Shown here one piece after another: positions 18,201-25,660 of a stretch of 64,000 nucleotides of DNA (positions are counted from its first letter, which is position 1; each line of letters opens with the position of its first letter). A program made the translations under genes and the position numbers. Source of the DNA: Allosaccharopolyspora coralli (GTDB lineage Bacteria > Actinomycetota > Actinomycetes > Mycobacteriales > Pseudonocardiaceae); the NCBI RefSeq assembly GCF_009664835.1, contig NZ_CP045929.1:4278001-4342000 (forward strand). The letters are read 5' to 3'. Under the pieces are notes generated by a model. It was not told the DNA's origin, did not search any database, and saw only the letters and a list, made by a program, of their open reading frames with translations.

Positions 18201-18259
18201 TCCGAGAGCCAGTCATCCGCCGCGTCCCCGGCGTCCCCGATCTTGTCTCCGACCGCCAT
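15239..18259 (-). CDS. large Gly/Pro-rich T7SS substrate-like protein (1006 aa)
   Basis: Not a named family. Residues ~1-215 are built from imperfect repeats of the type GDVAGGVVSGGGDVLGGVV, an Ala/Gly/Val-rich, glycine-zipper-like series. Residues ~230-490 form a helical region with an AAQTWQGDAATAAG turn, i.e. a WXG-like export fold, and a long helical hairpin to about 490. Residues ~500-960 are low-complexity Pro/Gly/Ser/Gln, with an internal beta-rich pair (ETIPLQPDADGQAVIEDGDR). The tail has a Met/Gly run (GGGMMGMGAMGGAAQQ) then SPWRTEGQLFDDG. The ATG at 18259 shares a base with the stop of the EspC-like gene. Likely exported by the nearby ESX system; no enzymatic domain is visible. Confidence 0.7.
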   Translation of the reverse strand: MAVGDKIGDAGDAADDWLSDRSRENAEVLEAGGAEVGGPAEAFGDLAAGHHEVVGDVAGGVVSGGGDVLGGVVNGHESALRGAADGIDEVVGGGVDAANSVGEGVADGAGELATGGRRAAETMNREFAEGDYVEGVAGGAAEALKGHARAAGDVASGVAEGAGDVLGGVASGAGEVVGGVAEGVGHVAKGAFEGVTDLAGGVIDGIGSGLKAVGNALKDEHTETTEESRKALEDTGPVGKSDELLDHGAVGLKFFEVFLPRLQDWTGSAPDHQGEICRRYDELRGIDFAAFREDAERLGRVQQALVEQNDSMDRGYRTAAQTWQGDAATAAGAKVGTTVEGGGTIAADLERFGGAIPPAVDGIQQTVREYATFVVDLGEQLVVGDKEPDRVDDEIRKAKGDLNLSDLDDVGLDDIFGGIGSHIMENPVKAAAGAIVSGVLPGLAAITNGPEVAGQIRQQIIDDAKQWCDTVFVPEMQTKLDEFDQQTTASQDTVKQAYDQMLQAGQTSDPFAPPPSSKDTTEPSGDEPGTTQQVGNEPSSHQQTGQQTGNQPTATQPSGSGSGGTPSGGGAGTGGMPPGGGAAPEMPKPPDVGMPEMPEPSGHEDSAPEEVTLGEGDDAVTVQEPAPDGRTQVTIVGEDGQPKTYDIAFPPQGGEGAPGGLPPQPQPGAGGMPGQPVPGAPGMPGAQMPGAGAEGETIPLQPDADGQAVIEDGDRTITIERTPEGEVRVDIDNGDGTPPVNQTIGFGSEEPGAMPGEPGGGIPEQNTSVGNGIPAPAPTPEGAVFGQPGGAMSAEGDVAAAAPAAQASFEPASATDADPALGGTPAAPVEPSTTADTAGAAGGPAATTAQSAGFTSSSGGFTPVPDDGGRSFGSHSGQLFGGSDGGVQHGGNGLWGSNPGSTGLPSLGDDTPSQGSSQGSTGLASMGGDGGAAGGGSSSGAGGQGQSGGAGGGMMGMGAMGGAAQQGGDQERSNSSPWRTEGQLFDDGTEQSRVRFQSVLGEDKQR

Positions 18260-18561
18260 CAGACCTGCACGCTCCTCACGTGCCCGATGCCGTCCTCATC
18301 GCTGGAGTCGTACTGCGTGGCCGAGGCGCTGAAGTCCTCGGACAGTTCCGAGGACTTGCCGGCGAAGCCGTCGATGGTGCCCCGGAACTGTTCGATCAGC
18401 TGCCGATACCGGTCGCCGACCTCCGGGAACTTGCGTCCGGTGACCGCACCGGTCACGCGGCTCTCGGACAGCGCATCGGCCTGCCCCCTGATGGCCTCGG
18501 CACTGTTCGAGAAACTGGCGGACGCCCTCGTCAGGTCGTTGCCCGACGTCTGCACTGTCAT
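18259..18561 (-). CDS. EspC-like/WXG100-type small T7SS protein
   Basis: 100 residues, two helices separated by a turn around KFPEVGDRYRQLIEQ, starting TVQTSGNDLTRASASFSNSA; this matches the small EspC/DUF2580-like partners encoded directly before large T7SS substrates. The ATG at 18561 is preferred to upstream in-frame codons, which lack similarity. The stop and the next start overlap by one base (TGATG). It probably forms the helical-bundle partner of the 1006-residue protein for recognition by EccC. Confidence 0.72.
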   Translation of the reverse strand: MTVQTSGNDLTRASASFSNSAEAIRGQADALSESRVTGAVTGRKFPEVGDRYRQLIEQFRGTIDGFAGKSSELSEDFSASATQYDSSDEDGIGHVRSVQV

Positions 18562-18730
18562 CGTTCCCGGTCCCCCTTCGCATCCGGTACGGCATGGTCT
18601 GTCCTCGGACGGGCTGCGTCGTCCGCCGGTTCCCACGAACCGACGCGCCCACCGAACGAAGATCTTCGCAGACCACCCGAACGCGGCGGCCCGATTCCAC
18701 AGACTGTTTGCGGACGCAAGGCCCGTCCGG

Positions 18731-18982
18731 TCAGTGGTGTCCGTGGTCAGGCGGCTGGCCCGAACGCGACGCAGGACCGTAGCGGTCGCGATGCGCGGAC
18801 GGCTGGGAGCGCTTGTGTGACCTGGCGAGGAAAAGGATCGCGGCGACGGAGCCGCCGACGACCAGCAGGATCAGCACGGCCTTCCCAAACAAGAACCCCA
18901 GTGCCAGTGCGAGTTCCCACGCGCCGACTCCGCCTACGCCCACGCCCACGAAGCCATCCCCCAAGACAAGCCCGCCTCGCAT
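18731..18982 (-). CDS. small single-pass membrane protein
   Basis: 83 residues with one long hydrophobic helix (about residues 24-52, LALGFLFGKAVLILLVVGG then AAILFLA) followed by a basic, polar tail rich in His/Arg/Ser. The N-terminal 12 codons are uncertain: a GTG at 18949 has GGGGA seven bases upstream and would give 72 residues. It follows two tiny membrane-protein genes on the same strand. No family recognised. Confidence 0.5.
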   Translation of the reverse strand: MRGGLVLGDGFVGVGVGGVGAWELALALGFLFGKAVLILLVVGGSVAAILFLARSHKRSQPSAHRDRYGPASRSGQPPDHGHH

Positions 18983-19037
18983 CCCACCTGGACATCAACA
19001 GTGGCGCAGTCTGGCACGCGGTGTGCAGCCCAGAAGG

Positions 19038-19139
19038 TCAGAACGGCCAGCCGACGAGGACGACCGAGCCGAGCAGGCCGAGCCCGATGACGGCGAGCGG
19101 CATCAGCACGACGGCGATGAAGCCCTCGAACCGGTCCAT
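19038..19139 (-). CDS. 33-residue membrane peptide
   Basis: ATG at 19139 to TGA at 19038-19040 encodes a peptide that is almost entirely one transmembrane helix: MDRFEGFIAVVLMPLAVIGL, then a Gly/Leu/Val run ending GWPF. It begins eight bases after the stop of the 53-residue gene upstream, a spacing that suggests one translated unit. Too short for database families to help; kept because the hydrophobic pattern and tight spacing are unlikely by chance. Confidence 0.5.
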   Translation of the reverse strand: MDRFEGFIAVVLMPLAVIGLGLLGSVVLVGWPF

Positions 19140-19147
19140 GGTCAACC

Positions 19148-19309
19148 TCAGTGGAGCGCCTTACGACGGCTCAGGTACCAGGACCCGCCGTCGTGCGCCG
19201 CGTTGATCGCCTTGAGCCCGGCGAGCGCGAACACGGACAGAACAACCATGCCCACGACCAGACCGACCGCGAGCACACCGACAGCGAGGGCGACAGCAAT
19301 GGCGCTCAT
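19148..19309 (-). CDS. 53-residue small membrane protein
   Basis: ATG at 19309, stop at 19148-19150. A single hydrophobic helix (residues 3-32, AIAVALAVGVLAVGLVVGMV and onward) is followed by a short polar tail with a HDGGSWYLSRRK motif. First of a likely pair with the 33-residue peptide gene. It lies downstream of glmM (stop at 19446) beyond that gene's terminator, so it probably has its own promoter. Function unknown. Confidence 0.55.
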   Translation of the reverse strand: MSAIAVALAVGVLAVGLVVGMVVLSVFALAGLKAINAAHDGGSWYLSRRKALH

Positions 19310-19409
19310 GTGTGCATGGTCTCACATGAGCCAGATCACCGGGAGACTCCGCTCACAACTGACTTTTCACACTTCCGTGCGTGTGATGTGAACTCACCCG
19401 TTCGGAGGC

Positions 19410-19449
19410 GTGAGTCTTTTTGGTGGCTATAGGCACCACAAAGGCTCAC
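19410..19449 (-). terminator. glmM terminator hairpin
   Basis: An imperfect long hairpin (GTGAG/CTCAC, CTTT/AAAG, GGTG/CACC paired blocks) overlaps the glmM stop codon. It closes the rplM-rpsI-glmM side of the region before the small membrane-protein genes. Confidence 0.55.
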
Positions 19450-20777
19450 GCGCCGCCGACGACCTTCGCGAGGCGATCGGCGGTCTCCTGAGCGATCTCG
19501 CCGCTCGGCGCCTCGACCATCACCCGGACCAACTGCTCCGTGCCGGACTTGCGCAGCAGTACCCGGCCGGACTCGCCGAGTTCGGCCTCCGCGACCGCCA
19601 CAGCCTCGGTGACCTGCGGCGCAGCGACCACCGCATGCTTGTCGTCCACGCGGACGTTGACCAGCACCTGGGGCAGCCGGGTCATCACAGCCGCAAGCTC
19701 GGCGAGACCACGGCCCGTTCCCGCCATCCGGCTCATGATCCGCAAGCCGGTGAGCAGCCCGTCCCCGGTGGTCGCGTAGCCGGGAAGCACCACGTGCCCG
19801 GACTGCTCGCCGCCCAGCGAGTACGCGCCCGCACGCAGCTCCTCCAGGACGTACCGGTCGCCGACCGCGGTCGTCCGCAACGTCACCCCGTGCTCGCGCA
19901 TCGCCAGATGCAGACCGAGGTTGCTCATCACGGTGGCCACCAGCGTGTCGGCGGCGAGTTCGCCTGACTCGCACATGTCGACGGCGAGCATCGCCATGAT
20001 CTGGTCACCGTCGACCACGGCCCCGGTGGCGTCCACCGCAAGGCACCGGTCCGCGTCCCCGTCGTGTGCCAGCCCCAGATCCGCCCCGTGCTCCAGCACA
20101 GCGGCGCGCACCGACTCCAGATGCGTCGAGCCGACGCCGTCGTTGATGTTGAGCCCGTCCGGATCAGCGTGCAGCGGAATCACCTCGGCGCCCGCCCGGC
20201 GATACGCCTCCGGCGCTGCGTAGGCGGCTGCGCCGTTCGCACAGTCCACGACGACCCGAACCCCGTCCAGTCGCTGCGGTGTCGCCACCAGCAGGTGATC
20301 GACGTACTGCTGCACAGCGTTCGGAGCATCGCGAACGCGGCCGACATGGACGCCCGTCGGTCGTTGCACGGTCTCGTCCAGCCGGGAGGCGATCTCGTCC
20401 TCGACCGCGTCCGGCAACTTGTTCCCACCCGCCGAGAACAACTTGATGCCGTTGTCCGGCATCGGATTGTGCGAAGCCGAGATCATCACACCGATGTCCG
20501 CTCCCAGCGCGGCGACCAGATGGGCCACCGCCGGTGTGGGCAGCACGCCGACCCGCAGCACGTCCGCACCGGCCGACGTCAGACCGGCCGTCACCGCGGC
20601 CTCCAGCATCTCGCCACTGGCCCGCGGGTCACGCCCCACCAACGCGACCCGGCGTCGCGAATCGTCCCGGTCGTAGAGAACCCGCGCCGCGGCCGACGAC
20701 AACGACAACGCCAGCTCCGGAGTCAGCTCCGCGTTGGCCAGCCCCCGCACCCCATCGGTTCCGAACAAACGGGACAT
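19446..20777 (-). CDS. glmM: phosphoglucosamine mutase
   Basis: 443 residues. Interconverts glucosamine-6-phosphate and glucosamine-1-phosphate for UDP-GlcNAc and peptidoglycan. Contains the phosphoserine motif [16 protein letters not shown] (Ser ~102), the metal loop DGDADRC, the sugar-binding GEQSGHV and the phosphate-binding [17 protein letters not shown] at 20777 with AGGAGG upstream. It follows rplM-rpsI on the same strand, the usual actinobacterial order, but a hairpin separates it from rpsI. Confidence 0.97.
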   Translation of the reverse strand: MSRLFGTDGVRGLANAELTPELALSLSSAAARVLYDRDDSRRRVALVGRDPRASGEMLEAAVTAGLTSAGADVLRVGVLPTPAVAHLVAALGADIGVMISASHNPMPDNGIKLFSAGGNKLPDAVEDEIASRLDETVQRPTGVHVGRVRDAPNAVQQYVDHLLVATPQRLDGVRVVVDCANGAAAYAAPEAYRRAGAEVIPLHADPDGLNINDGVGSTHLESVRAAVLEHGADLGLAHDGDADRCLAVDATGAVVDGDQIMAMLAVDMCESGELAADTLVATVMSNLGLHLAMREHGVTLRTTAVGDRYVLEELRAGAYSLGGEQSGHVVLPGYATTGDGLLTGLRIMSRMAGTGRGLAELAAVMTRLPQVLVNVRVDDKHAVVAAPQVTEAVAVAEAELGESGRVLLRKSGTEQLVRVMVEAPSGEIAQETADRLAKVVGGA

Positions 20778-20846
20778 CTACGGCAGATCCTCCTGATAGT
20801 CGACGACAGGATAGGGCGACCGGGACCGAAACGGGCCCGGAAAACA

Positions 20847-20895
20847 CTGCGGGAGCAGCCCCTCGCCCGGAAAGGACGAGCAACTGCTCCCGCAG
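20847..20895 (-). terminator. rpsI-glmM intergenic hairpin
   Basis: Perfect 12-bp arms CTGCGGGAGCAG (20847-20858) and CTGCTCCCGCAG (20884-20895) lie 18 bases past the rpsI stop on the minus strand. Likely terminator or attenuator of the rplM-rpsI transcript. Confidence 0.7.
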
Positions 20896-20913
20896 GGTGC
20901 CTCGGCGGCAGGC

Positions 20914-21486
20914 TCAGCGCTTGCTGTACTGCGGAGCCTTGCGGGCCTTCTTGAGGCCGTACTTCTTCCGTTCCTTCGCCCGCGAGTCACGGGTGAGCAT
21001 ACCGGCCTTCTTCAGGGCCGGGCGGTCGTCGGCGTCGAGCTGGATGAGCGCGCGGGCGATCGCCATGCGCAGCGCACCGGCCTGCCCGGACGGGCCGCCA
21101 CCATCGAGGTTCGCGTTCACGTCGAACGCCTCGTCGCGCTCCACCGTCTGGAACGGCTCGCGGATGATCTGCTGGTGCACCTTGTTCGGGAAGTAGTGCT
21201 CCAACGGCTTGCCGTTGAGCTTGAAGCCACCGTTACCGGGGACCAGACGGACCCGGGCCCGTGCCTTCTTACGACGGCCGACACTCTGAGCGGCGCGGCC
21301 ACCGGGCACCGGGACGACCGGAGCCGGTTCGACGGGCGCGGCCGGCTCGGCGACAGCGGCGTCCTCGGCGGGAGCGGCGTCGTCCTCGGCGGGAGCGGCG
21401 TCCTCAACGGCGACGTCGTCGACGGCGACGTCCTGGTCGACGGCCTCGTTGTCCGGAGATTCAGTCACGTGCTGTTCCTCGGTCAC
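20914..21486 (-). CDS. rpsI: 30S ribosomal protein uS9 with long acidic N-terminal extension
   Basis: 190 residues. The last ~125 residues are a normal S9, with [25 protein letters not shown] and the C-terminal [12 protein letters not shown] tail that reaches the P-site tRNA. The first ~62 residues are an Asp/Glu/Ala/Val/Pro-rich low-complexity extension ([20 protein letters not shown]). The ATG overlaps the rplM stop (ATGA), which supports the long start despite the unusual extension. Confidence 0.95.
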   Translation of the reverse strand: MTEEQHVTESPDNEAVDQDVAVDDVAVEDAAPAEDDAAPAEDAAVAEPAAPVEPAPVVPVPGGRAAQSVGRRKKARARVRLVPGNGGFKLNGKPLEHYFPNKVHQQIIREPFQTVERDEAFDVNANLDGGGPSGQAGALRMAIARALIQLDADDRPALKKAGMLTRDSRAKERKKYGLKKARKAPQYSKR

Positions 21487-21926
21487 TTCTTGACCTTCTT
21501 GACGTCGAAGGTCTGCGGGTTCTGTGCCTGGTGCGGGTGCTCCGGCCCGGCATAGACCTTGAGCTTCTTGCCCATCGCCCGGCCGAGCTTGTTCTTCGGC
21601 AGCATTCCCTTGATGGTCTTCTCCAGCAGCCGCTCGGGGTGCTTGTCCAGCACGTTCCCGAAGGACTCCTTGCGCAGACCGCCCGGGTAGCCGCTGTGGC
21701 GGTACTGGAACGCCTGATCGCGCTTGTTCCCGGTCAGCGCCACCTTCTCGGCGTTGACGACGACGACGAAGTCGCCGGTGTCGAGGTGCGGGGCGTAGGT
21801 CGGCTTGTGCTTGCCGCGCAGCAGCGTCGCGGCCTGGGTAGCCAGCCGACCGAGCACCACGTCCTCGGCATCGATCACATGCCAGGCGCGGGTCACCTCG
21901 CCGGCCTTCGGGCTGTACGTGCGCAC
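21483..21926 (-). CDS. rplM: 50S ribosomal protein uL13
   Basis: 147 residues, the standard length. It contains [32 protein letters not shown] and [20 protein letters not shown]. The GTG at 21926 has GAGG seven bases upstream and starts at the family N-terminus ([16 protein letters not shown]); the open frame extends further but without conservation. Confidence 0.97.
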   Translation of the reverse strand: MRTYSPKAGEVTRAWHVIDAEDVVLGRLATQAATLLRGKHKPTYAPHLDTGDFVVVVNAEKVALTGNKRDQAFQYRHSGYPGGLRKESFGNVLDKHPERLLEKTIKGMLPKNKLGRAMGKKLKVYAGPEHPHQAQNPQTFDVKKVKK

Positions 21927-22249
21927 GGGTCTACCTCGTCGTCGTTCGCGTCGGAATCTCGGTGCGGTCGGCGTCCCCGATGGACAACCATCGGCATCAC
22001 GCGGGGTACCACCGGATCGACCCGGGGAACCGGCACGTTCCACGTGTTGCCGGAACCTGTGCCGTTCTGGCCGGCTCTCGGTCGAACACCGCGGTCGCGC
22101 ACCGCACAACGAAGATTGAGGGTACTCGGTGGCTTTCGGCACGGTCAAAACGGGTCCCCCCGTCCCGGAACGGTCCGGGCCACCTGGACCAGCCTAGCCG
22201 GTGGGCGGGCAGCTCCCCGCACCGGCACCCGCCGTGGGGGCCGAAACGA

Positions 22250-22282
22250 CCGCGACCCCGGGGACGCACCCCGGGGTCGCGG
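22250..22282 (-). terminator. terminator hairpin after the WXG100 pair
   Basis: Perfect 14-bp arms (22250-22263 and 22269-22282, core CGCGACCCCGGGG) around a 5-base loop, 20 bases past the stop of the esxA-like gene. Separates the esx pair from rplM. Confidence 0.75.
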
Positions 22283-22301
22283 AAAGTTCGACAGGCGAAG
22301 A

Positions 22302-22589
22302 TCAGCCACCGAAGCGAGCGGCGTTCTTCGACTCACCCGACTGGTAGGAGTCGTTCGCGGCGTTGACGGCCATGCCCATCTTGGCGCAGATCTCCTGCAT
22401 GTTGGCCGCGGCCTGGTCCCACTCCGCCTGTGCGGCGCGGTAGGCCTCCTGCGCGGAGCCCTCCCAGGTCGCGACGAGCGGCTTGAGCATGCTCTCCAGC
22501 TCGTCGAGCTCCTGCTGGATCTTGGCCGAGGTCTGCTGCAGGTCGCTGGCACCCTGGCTGAGCTGGCCGAAGTTGACCTTGATTTCCAT
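22302..22589 (-). CDS. WXG100-family protein (EsxA/EsxT-like)
   Basis: 95 residues forming a helix-turn-helix with the central motif ATWEGSAQEAYRA (W-E-G). Such proteins are exported as heterodimers by type VII secretion. It lies 60 bases downstream of a second WXG100 gene and next to rplM-rpsI, the position of esxT/esxU in the mycobacterial ESX-4 region. A well-formed AAGAAAGATG-type leader and tight pairing suggest coexpression with the partner at 22650. Confidence 0.93.
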   Translation of the reverse strand: MEIKVNFGQLSQGASDLQQTSAKIQQELDELESMLKPLVATWEGSAQEAYRAAQAEWDQAAANMQEICAKMGMAVNAANDSYQSGESKNAARFGG

Positions 22590-22649
22590 TGCCTATCCCC
22601 TCAAGAAAGATGTTCGAAGAATGCGTCGAGTCGTACCGGTTCGCGAGAG

Positions 22650-22958
22650 TCAGCCCAGCATGTTCTGGATCTTGCTCATCTCCTGCGACTGCTCCTCTTC
22701 CTGCTGCATGTACTGCGAACCGGAGGTCTTGATGTTCTCCGAGATCTGCCCCAGGTTGCGGTTGATGGTGTCCGCGTTCTGCTTGAACGAGTCCATCAGC
22801 TGACGGAACACCTGCGCGGCGCCACCCTGCCACTGCGCCAGCATCGGCTCGAGGTTGCCCTGCAGCTTGCTCACGGCCTGCTCGACGTTGCCGCGGACCT
22901 CTTCAACCTGGTTCGCAGCCTTGTCCATCAGCTCTGCGTCGGTACCGAAACCGCTCAT
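22650..22958 (-). CDS. WXG100-family protein (EsxB/EsxU-like)
   Basis: 102 residues, two helices around AQWQGGAAQVFRQLM (W-Q-G). It ends in a flexible acidic/Met-rich tail (MQQEEEQSQEMSKIQNML), where EsxB-type partners carry the YxxxD/E export signal read by EccC. Here the tail has Y-M-Q-Q-E, which fits YxxxE. First gene of the pair; probable promoter in the 545-base gap upstream. Confidence 0.93.
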   Translation of the reverse strand: MSGFGTDAELMDKAANQVEEVRGNVEQAVSKLQGNLEPMLAQWQGGAAQVFRQLMDSFKQNADTINRNLGQISENIKTSGSQYMQQEEEQSQEMSKIQNMLG

Positions 22959-23503
22959 CTCGGGTTGACCCCCTTCAATCTGTGGTCACGAAGTGTGGAT
23001 GTTGGTGCGACGCAGACATTGCCATGTTCGGTTCCACCCTGTCCCGCTTTTCTCGTGATCCCGTTGCTGGTGTAAACACCGCCGACGGAACCCGCAGGTC
23101 ACGGCCGCATTCGCGGATGCGAAAGGTTTCCTCCCGGAGACTCGAGCGCATTCGCAAACGTGATCGGCGAGGCGCCGCGACGGCGTCGGGGACTCTGATT
23201 CGCAGGTGCCAATGCGGCGTTCCGCCGCCACGCGGGAGGAAATCGGGAAACTCGCGGACAAAAATGTGTTCTCACCCACCTCGCTTACAGTGAGCTGTCG
23301 TCGTGTCTTGTCAGCGGCGGAGCGCTGAGCGGCAACGACGTACGCAGCCCGACCACCCGCGGGTTCTCAGCGCCATCCTCGCGAGGACAGCGAGTTCGCC
23401 GCGTAGGTGGCTACTCAAGAAGTCGATCCCGCAGCGAGGATGGCGCTGAGGTCCCGCCACCCGACCCACCAAGCAAAACCCCCTGTCAGGAGTTCGCACC
23501 CTC
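22959..23503. other. intergenic region upstream of the WXG100 pair
   Basis: This 545-base gap has no convincing gene. It contains the intact nested-hairpin repeat at 23341-23460, close to the end of the Hsp70-like gene, and about 380 bases of unexplained sequence that should include the esx promoter. Confidence 0.6.
23341..23460 (+). repeat. nested-hairpin repeat, intact copy
   Basis: Outer arms 23366-23382 and 23434-23450 pair perfectly over 17 bp. Inside are the motif GAGGACAGC, inner arms CGAGTTC (23391-23397) and GAAGTCG (23419-23425, one mismatch), the innermost GTAG (23403-23406)/CTAC (23411-23414), then CCCGCAG before the 3' arm. Flanks CGGGTTCTCA and GAGGTCCCGCC match the copies at 46240 and 54110, although the arm sequences differ. 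Confidence 0.85.
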
Positions 23504-25348
23504 TCAGTCGCGAACGGTGAGGGAACGGACGACTTGCTCGCACGCACGGCGAACCTCGTCGCCGCTCTGCGGCGTGTACTGACACCCGACGCTGACGCGG
23601 GCGGTCCCCGCGTGGACCACGAACCAGTCCACGGTGGCCTGCGGAAGCTGTTCGCGGTAGTGGACGACGTCCTTGCCGCCGAAACTGGCGTCGGCGCGGA
23701 AACCCGAGAACGTCCCCGTCTCGGCGACTCCGGCGTCGTAGAGGCCGCGGACCTCGTTCACGGCTCGCTCGCGGTCCGCACCGGCGTCGTAGTCGAGTCG
23801 CCCCTCCTGCACGGCGATCCGTCCGCCCCCGGTCGCCGAGGACCTCGGCTCGATCAGCGTCTGCCACTGCTCGGGATCACCACCGGACTGCCGCCACGTC
23901 GCGGGGTACTCGAACTCGTAGTCGTACTGGGCCACCGTGCGCCCCGCCTGTTGTCGCGCGTCGCCGTCCTCGCCGATGACGAGGATCCCGACGACGAGAG
24001 CCGAGACGACCAGCACGGCGGCACCCGCACCGACCAGCCACGGCGTGCGGTTCGGCTTGGCCGGTGTCGAAGGCGCGTTCACCTGGCGCGTGCGCTCGTT
24101 GCCACCGATGACGATCGTGGAGGCTCGGCTCAACGAGTCGCTCGCAGGCACTGATCCCGCTTCGGGCGCCGTGACCTGCTGCGGTGCCGCGAACCCGGGC
24201 GACTGGGCGCCCGCGACGCCAGGAGCACGGGTCGGCGTCGCGGGGCCACGGACGGCTGCGGCGGGTAGTCCGCCGGTGCGATCCGGGTCGAGCCGTACCG
24301 CGCGCAGCGCTCCACGCGCCACGACCGTCTCCGGCTGGTCCAAAGTGGTCGGAACGACACCGGTGCGTTCGTGCACCAGCCGCGACACCATCGGGATCCG
24401 ACTCGAACCACCGACGAGGAACACGCCCGCCAGCTGCTGCCTCGGCACGGAACCCTCGCGCAGCGTGCCGGGCACCAGGTCCACCGCCTGTGAGAGTCCC
24501 CCTGCGACGAGCCGTTCGAGGTCCGTGCGGGTGACGTGCGCGTCGGAGAACGGCGGCGGCATCGGAACGTCCGTGTAGGCGTGGCGGGACAACGTCTCCT
24601 TCGCACCGCGCACGTCCTGGCGCAGCACACGTCTGCGCCGTCGGTCGACCATTTCCCGGCCTTCGACGAGCTGGTGCCAAGCCCCGGGGTCGACGTGCGA
24701 CACGGTGCGGCCGAGGTGCTCCAGCAGCGCCTGGTCGATGTCGGCGCCACCGAAGTCCGGCCTGCCCTTCGTGGCGAGGACCGGGAAGCGACTGCCTTGC
24801 TTGCGCACCACGCTCGCGTCCACCGTCCCGCCCCCCAGGTCGAGCACCGCGAGCGCGCCACCGTCGGGCAGACCGTGGCCGGCCGAGTGGAACACGGCGG
24901 CTGCGACCGGTTCCGGCACCAACACCGACTCACGACCGAGTCCCTGCGCAGCCGCCCGCAGCACGCTCGTGCGCACCGAGCCCCAATCGGCCGGGTGAGT
25001 GAGCACCAGCAGATCCACCGCTGCGCCGCCCGCGTATCGCCGCGCCTCACCGACGGCGCGCTGCAGGACCGCGCGGATCACGTCGACCACCGGCAGGACG
25101 CTGCTGCCCAGCAACAGCTCTCCGTCGTCGATGCGGCGTTTCGGGTGCGGCTCGAACCGGGCCGGGTCGACGGCCGCCTGCCGCTCGGCCTCCTGCCCGA
25201 CGAACAGCGTGCCGTCCGCGGCCGCGAACACCGCCGACGGCACCAACGGCTGACCGTCGATCACGACGACCTGCGGTTCGGCACCGTCGCGGGACACGAC
25301 CGTGCAGGTACTGGACGTGCCGAAGTCGACAGCGACGTGCAGGGTCAC
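23504..25348 (-). CDS. type VII secretion-associated protein: Hsp70-like ATPase domain, membrane helix and extracytoplasmic Rv3446c-type domain
   Basis: 614 residues. The N-terminal ~345 residues are an Hsp70/actin-fold ATPase: VAVDFGTSSTCTVV (phosphate 1), VLDLGGGTVDASVV (phosphate 2), a VFLVGGSSRIPMV adenosine motif and KPDFGGADID-like segment. A Pro/Ala-rich linker follows, then one transmembrane helix (WLVGAGAAVLVVSALVVGIL, near residue 445). The last ~140 residues (YDYEFEYPATWRQSG onward) form a separate domain like the C-terminal region of mycobacterial Rv3446c. It lacks a substrate-binding domain of DnaK. It sits where Rv3446c sits in ESX-4, between eccC and the esx pair, so an envelope-spanning role in the secretion machine is likely. 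Confidence 0.85.
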   Translation of the reverse strand: MTLHVAVDFGTSSTCTVVSRDGAEPQVVVIDGQPLVPSAVFAAADGTLFVGQEAERQAAVDPARFEPHPKRRIDDGELLLGSSVLPVVDVIRAVLQRAVGEARRYAGGAAVDLLVLTHPADWGSVRTSVLRAAAQGLGRESVLVPEPVAAAVFHSAGHGLPDGGALAVLDLGGGTVDASVVRKQGSRFPVLATKGRPDFGGADIDQALLEHLGRTVSHVDPGAWHQLVEGREMVDRRRRRVLRQDVRGAKETLSRHAYTDVPMPPPFSDAHVTRTDLERLVAGGLSQAVDLVPGTLREGSVPRQQLAGVFLVGGSSRIPMVSRLVHERTGVVPTTLDQPETVVARGALRAVRLDPDRTGGLPAAAVRGPATPTRAPGVAGAQSPGFAAPQQVTAPEAGSVPASDSLSRASTIVIGGNERTRQVNAPSTPAKPNRTPWLVGAGAAVLVVSALVVGILVIGEDGDARQQAGRTVAQYDYEFEYPATWRQSGGDPEQWQTLIEPRSSATGGGRIAVQEGRLDYDAGADRERAVNEVRGLYDAGVAETGTFSGFRADASFGGKDVVHYREQLPQATVDWFVVHAGTARVSVGCQYTPQSGDEVRRACEQVVRSLTVRD

Positions 25349-25579
25349 GCACTACTCCTTCACCGTCGTCGGACGTGGTGCGCAGGCCGGCGGCGCGGCA
25401 GGCCCCAAAACGTGGACGACGTCGTCTTCCGACCCCCGGCACGACCGGACGGTCGGTTCCCCACGAGCACCCTAGGCAGCGGGCGCGAACGTTCCAACAG
25501 TCTGCCCCGGATCGAGTGATCACGGCGAGAGCCTCTTGACGAAACGAGCCGGTCGCCGAAACGTCCGGTGCAGGAAAAG

Positions 25580-25615
25580 CGGGAACCTCTCCACCCGAGG
25601 GCGGAGAGGTTCCCG
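25580..25615 (-). terminator. eccC terminator
   Basis: Perfect 13-bp arms CGGGAACCTCTCC (25580-25592) and GGAGAGGTTCCCG (25603-25615), followed on the minus strand by CTTTTCC. A classical intrinsic terminator 45 bases past the eccC stop; it separates eccC from the Hsp70-like gene. Confidence 0.85.
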
Positions 25616-25660
25616 TTCTCGTTCAACCGCGTTCGGCCAGCGGCACTCGCGTCGGACCGG

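Noticed and set aside
18747-18998. Alternative 83-codon frame overlapping the small membrane-protein gene
   Set aside because: It encodes an Arg/Gly-rich sequence without pattern, whereas the other frame gives a clear membrane helix.
23341-23460. Nested-hairpin repeats as integron attC sites
   Set aside because: Conserved ends and variable stems recall attC, but the GTTRRRY core and an integrase gene are missing, and the copies flank ordinary core genes and not cassettes.
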